A stretch of DNA of 60,914 nucleotides from CAYNRG01 sp047973125. GTDB lineage: Bacteria; Bacillota_I; Bacilli_A; Erysipelotrichales; Erysipelotrichaceae. The notes beneath the pieces are model-generated. The model had not been told where the DNA came from. It saw only the letters and a list, made by a program, of their open reading frames with translations, and did no database searches. This document shows positions 60,207 to 60,914 of the stretch, one piece after another. The DNA is taken from NCBI GenBank assembly GCA_047973125.1, contig JBKEBK010000016.1, positions 1-60,914 on the forward strand, read 5' to 3'. How positions within the stretch are numbered: the stretch's first letter is position 1; each line of letters starts with the position of its first letter. Made by a program: the position numbers and the translations under genes.

Positions 60207-60626
60207 TTATTTAGCAGCCTTTGGCTTTTTCGCTCCATATAAAGAACGAGATTGACGACGATCATTTACCCCAGCGCAATCAAGTGTTCCACGAACAATA
60301 TGATATCTAACCCCTGGTAAATCCTTGATACGACCTCCACGAATCATAACAACACTATGTTCTTGTAAGTTATGACCAATTCCTGGAATATAAGCTGTAA
60401 CTTCCATCCCATTACTCAAACGAACACGAGCGTATTTACGAAGAGCAGAGTTCGGTTTCTTTGGTGTCATTGTCCCAACACGAGTACAAACCCCTCTTTT
60501 TTGAGGACTTGAAATACTTGTTGAAGTTCTCTTAAGTGAGTTATAACTTTTGTTTAAAGCCGGTGACTTTGTTTTCCATACTTTGCTTGTACGACCTTTA
60601 CGTACTAACTGATTAATTGTTGGCAT
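60207..60626 (-). CDS. rpsL: Ribosomal protein uS12
   Basis: A 139-residue decoding-centre protein. It starts MPTINQLVRKGR and has the TPKKPNSALRK loop, where Lys43-equivalent substitutions give streptomycin resistance; the residue is Lys here, the sensitive type. I take ATG at 60626, where AAAGGAG is well spaced; the upstream frame from 60656 has no site. It heads the str operon. Confidence 0.98.
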   Translation of the reverse strand: MPTINQLVRKGRTSKVWKTKSPALNKSYNSLKRTSTSISSPQKRGVCTRVGTMTPKKPNSALRKYARVRLSNGMEVTAYIPGIGHNLQEHSVVMIRGGRIKDLPGVRYHIVRGTLDCAGVNDRRQSRSLYGAKKPKAAK

Positions 60627-60652
60627 TTTAATTCTCCTTTCGATTTTTTTAT

Positions 60653-60710
60653 GCACACATTACCAAGTGTGCCACACACTAGCATAATATATGAATCTCC
60701 GAAGAGATTC
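60653..60710 (-). promoter_or_regulatory. str operon leader hairpins
   Basis: Two stems lie between promoter and rpsL on the minus strand. GAATCTC-TTCG-GAGATTC (60710..60693) has a stable TTCG tetraloop, and GCACAC/GTGTGC (60672..60653) closes an 8-base loop right before the ribosome site. Neither has a T run. They may be a ribosomal protein binding site. Confidence 0.55.
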
Positions 60711-60734
60711 TAAAATTAAATACTAAGCTTTATA

Positions 60735-60763
60735 ATGATATGCTAAAGTTCATAAAAAGTCAA
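60735..60763 (-). promoter_or_regulatory. Promoter of str operon
   Basis: On the minus strand TTGACT (60763..60758) and TATCAT (60740..60735) have a 17-base spacer. It lies just after the end of the ABC ATPase gene. Confidence 0.65.
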
Positions 60764-60805
60764 TAAAAACTTTAAAAAATCTATTACACATCACACTATA
60801 TAGTT

Positions 60806-60914
60806 TTACAGTTTCTCTAAATAAATTACTTGATCACACCTATTTGCTAAAGAGGTATCATGAGTAACAATAATTACTGTTTTACCATCATCTCTTAATT
60901 TCTCTAATAACTTA
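60806..60914 (-). CDS. ABC transporter ATP-binding protein, C-terminal fragment
   Basis: The last 35 codons of a gene that runs off the right edge. It reads LRDDGKTVIIVTHDTSLANR: GKTVIIVTHD is the D-loop/H-loop strand of ABC ATPases, with His as the switch residue, and the rest ends in QVIYLEKL and TAA at 60806. The short end after the H-loop fits the LolD/MacB-type ATPases. The truncation is only by the window edge. Confidence 0.8.
   Translation of the reverse strand, partial: KLLEKLRDDGKTVIIVTHDTSLANRCDQVIYLEKL

Noticed and set aside
1..60914. CRISPR arrays, insertion sequences, phage genes, integration sites, tRNA genes.
   Set aside because: I saw no regularly spaced repeats, transposase-like proteins, integrases or tRNA T-loop signatures; the content is core chromosome.

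Overview
This is a 61 kb chromosomal window from an AT-rich Gram-positive bacterium of the Bacillota (Firmicutes), most likely an Erysipelotrichia-like or related low-GC lineage. The case rests on the gene order ftsH-hslO-dusB-lysS-rrn, upp next to the atp operon, secA-prfB, and a continuous S10-spc-alpha cluster. Further support comes from strong GGAGG ribosome sites, a lysS T-box and a tagO wall-polymer gene. TGA is a true stop codon, because prfB carries the RF2 autoregulatory frameshift at an in-frame TGA, so the code is the standard bacterial one and not that of the TGA-reassigning Mollicutes. The species cannot be named from the sequence. Nearly everything lies on the minus strand; only two alpha/beta hydrolase genes are on the plus strand. 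The window is core genome: I see no IS element, prophage, CRISPR array or tRNA gene.

Layout in transcription order (right to left). 60.9-59.7 kb: the tail of an ABC transporter ATPase, then the str operon rpsL-rpsG-fusA, then tuf with its own promoter and terminator. 56.2-53.5 kb: an accessory gap with an MFS exporter, a lipoprotein and an alpha/beta hydrolase. 53.2-39.7 kb: the S10-spc-alpha ribosomal superoperon from rpsJ to rplQ. It has two absences, rpmD (L30) from its usual place and map from between adk and infA, where a long hairpin lies instead. 39.4-38.9 kb: an isolated small transcription unit with a 14-codon reading frame, its own promoter and its own terminator. 38.9-35.4 kb: secA-prfB. 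35.3-32.0 kb: two tandem paralogous membrane metallophosphoesterases, each with its own promoter carrying the same dyad. 31.9-28.7 kb: rpmE, then tdk-prfA-prmC-DUF1622. 28.7-23.2 kb: a plus-strand hydrolase, then sua5-glyA-dxs and a cyclophilin lipoprotein. 23.1-15.5 kb: upp and the complete F1Fo ATP synthase operon. 15.4-9.9 kb: ilvA, tagO with a TPR protein, a MazF-like gene, tilS, hpt and ftsH. 7.8-0.3 kb: hslO-dusB, T-box-lysS, ackA, ispD with an MFS gene, and a lipoprotein. At the left edge are the promoter and first bases of a 16S rRNA gene.

Most genes serve translation: ribosomal proteins, EF-Tu, EF-G, IF1, RF1, RF2, PrmC, TilS, Sua5, DusB and LysRS. Others serve protein export and quality control (SecA, SecY, FtsH, Hsp33), energy (ATP synthase, AckA), nucleotide salvage (Hpt, Upp, Tdk, Adk) and the non-mevalonate isoprenoid route (Dxs, IspD). 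The points most worth a second look are the small transcription unit upstream of secA, the duplicated phosphoesterases with shared operators, the orphan MazF-like gene in the tilS-hpt-ftsH cluster, and the sodium-type ligand set in the ATP synthase c subunit.
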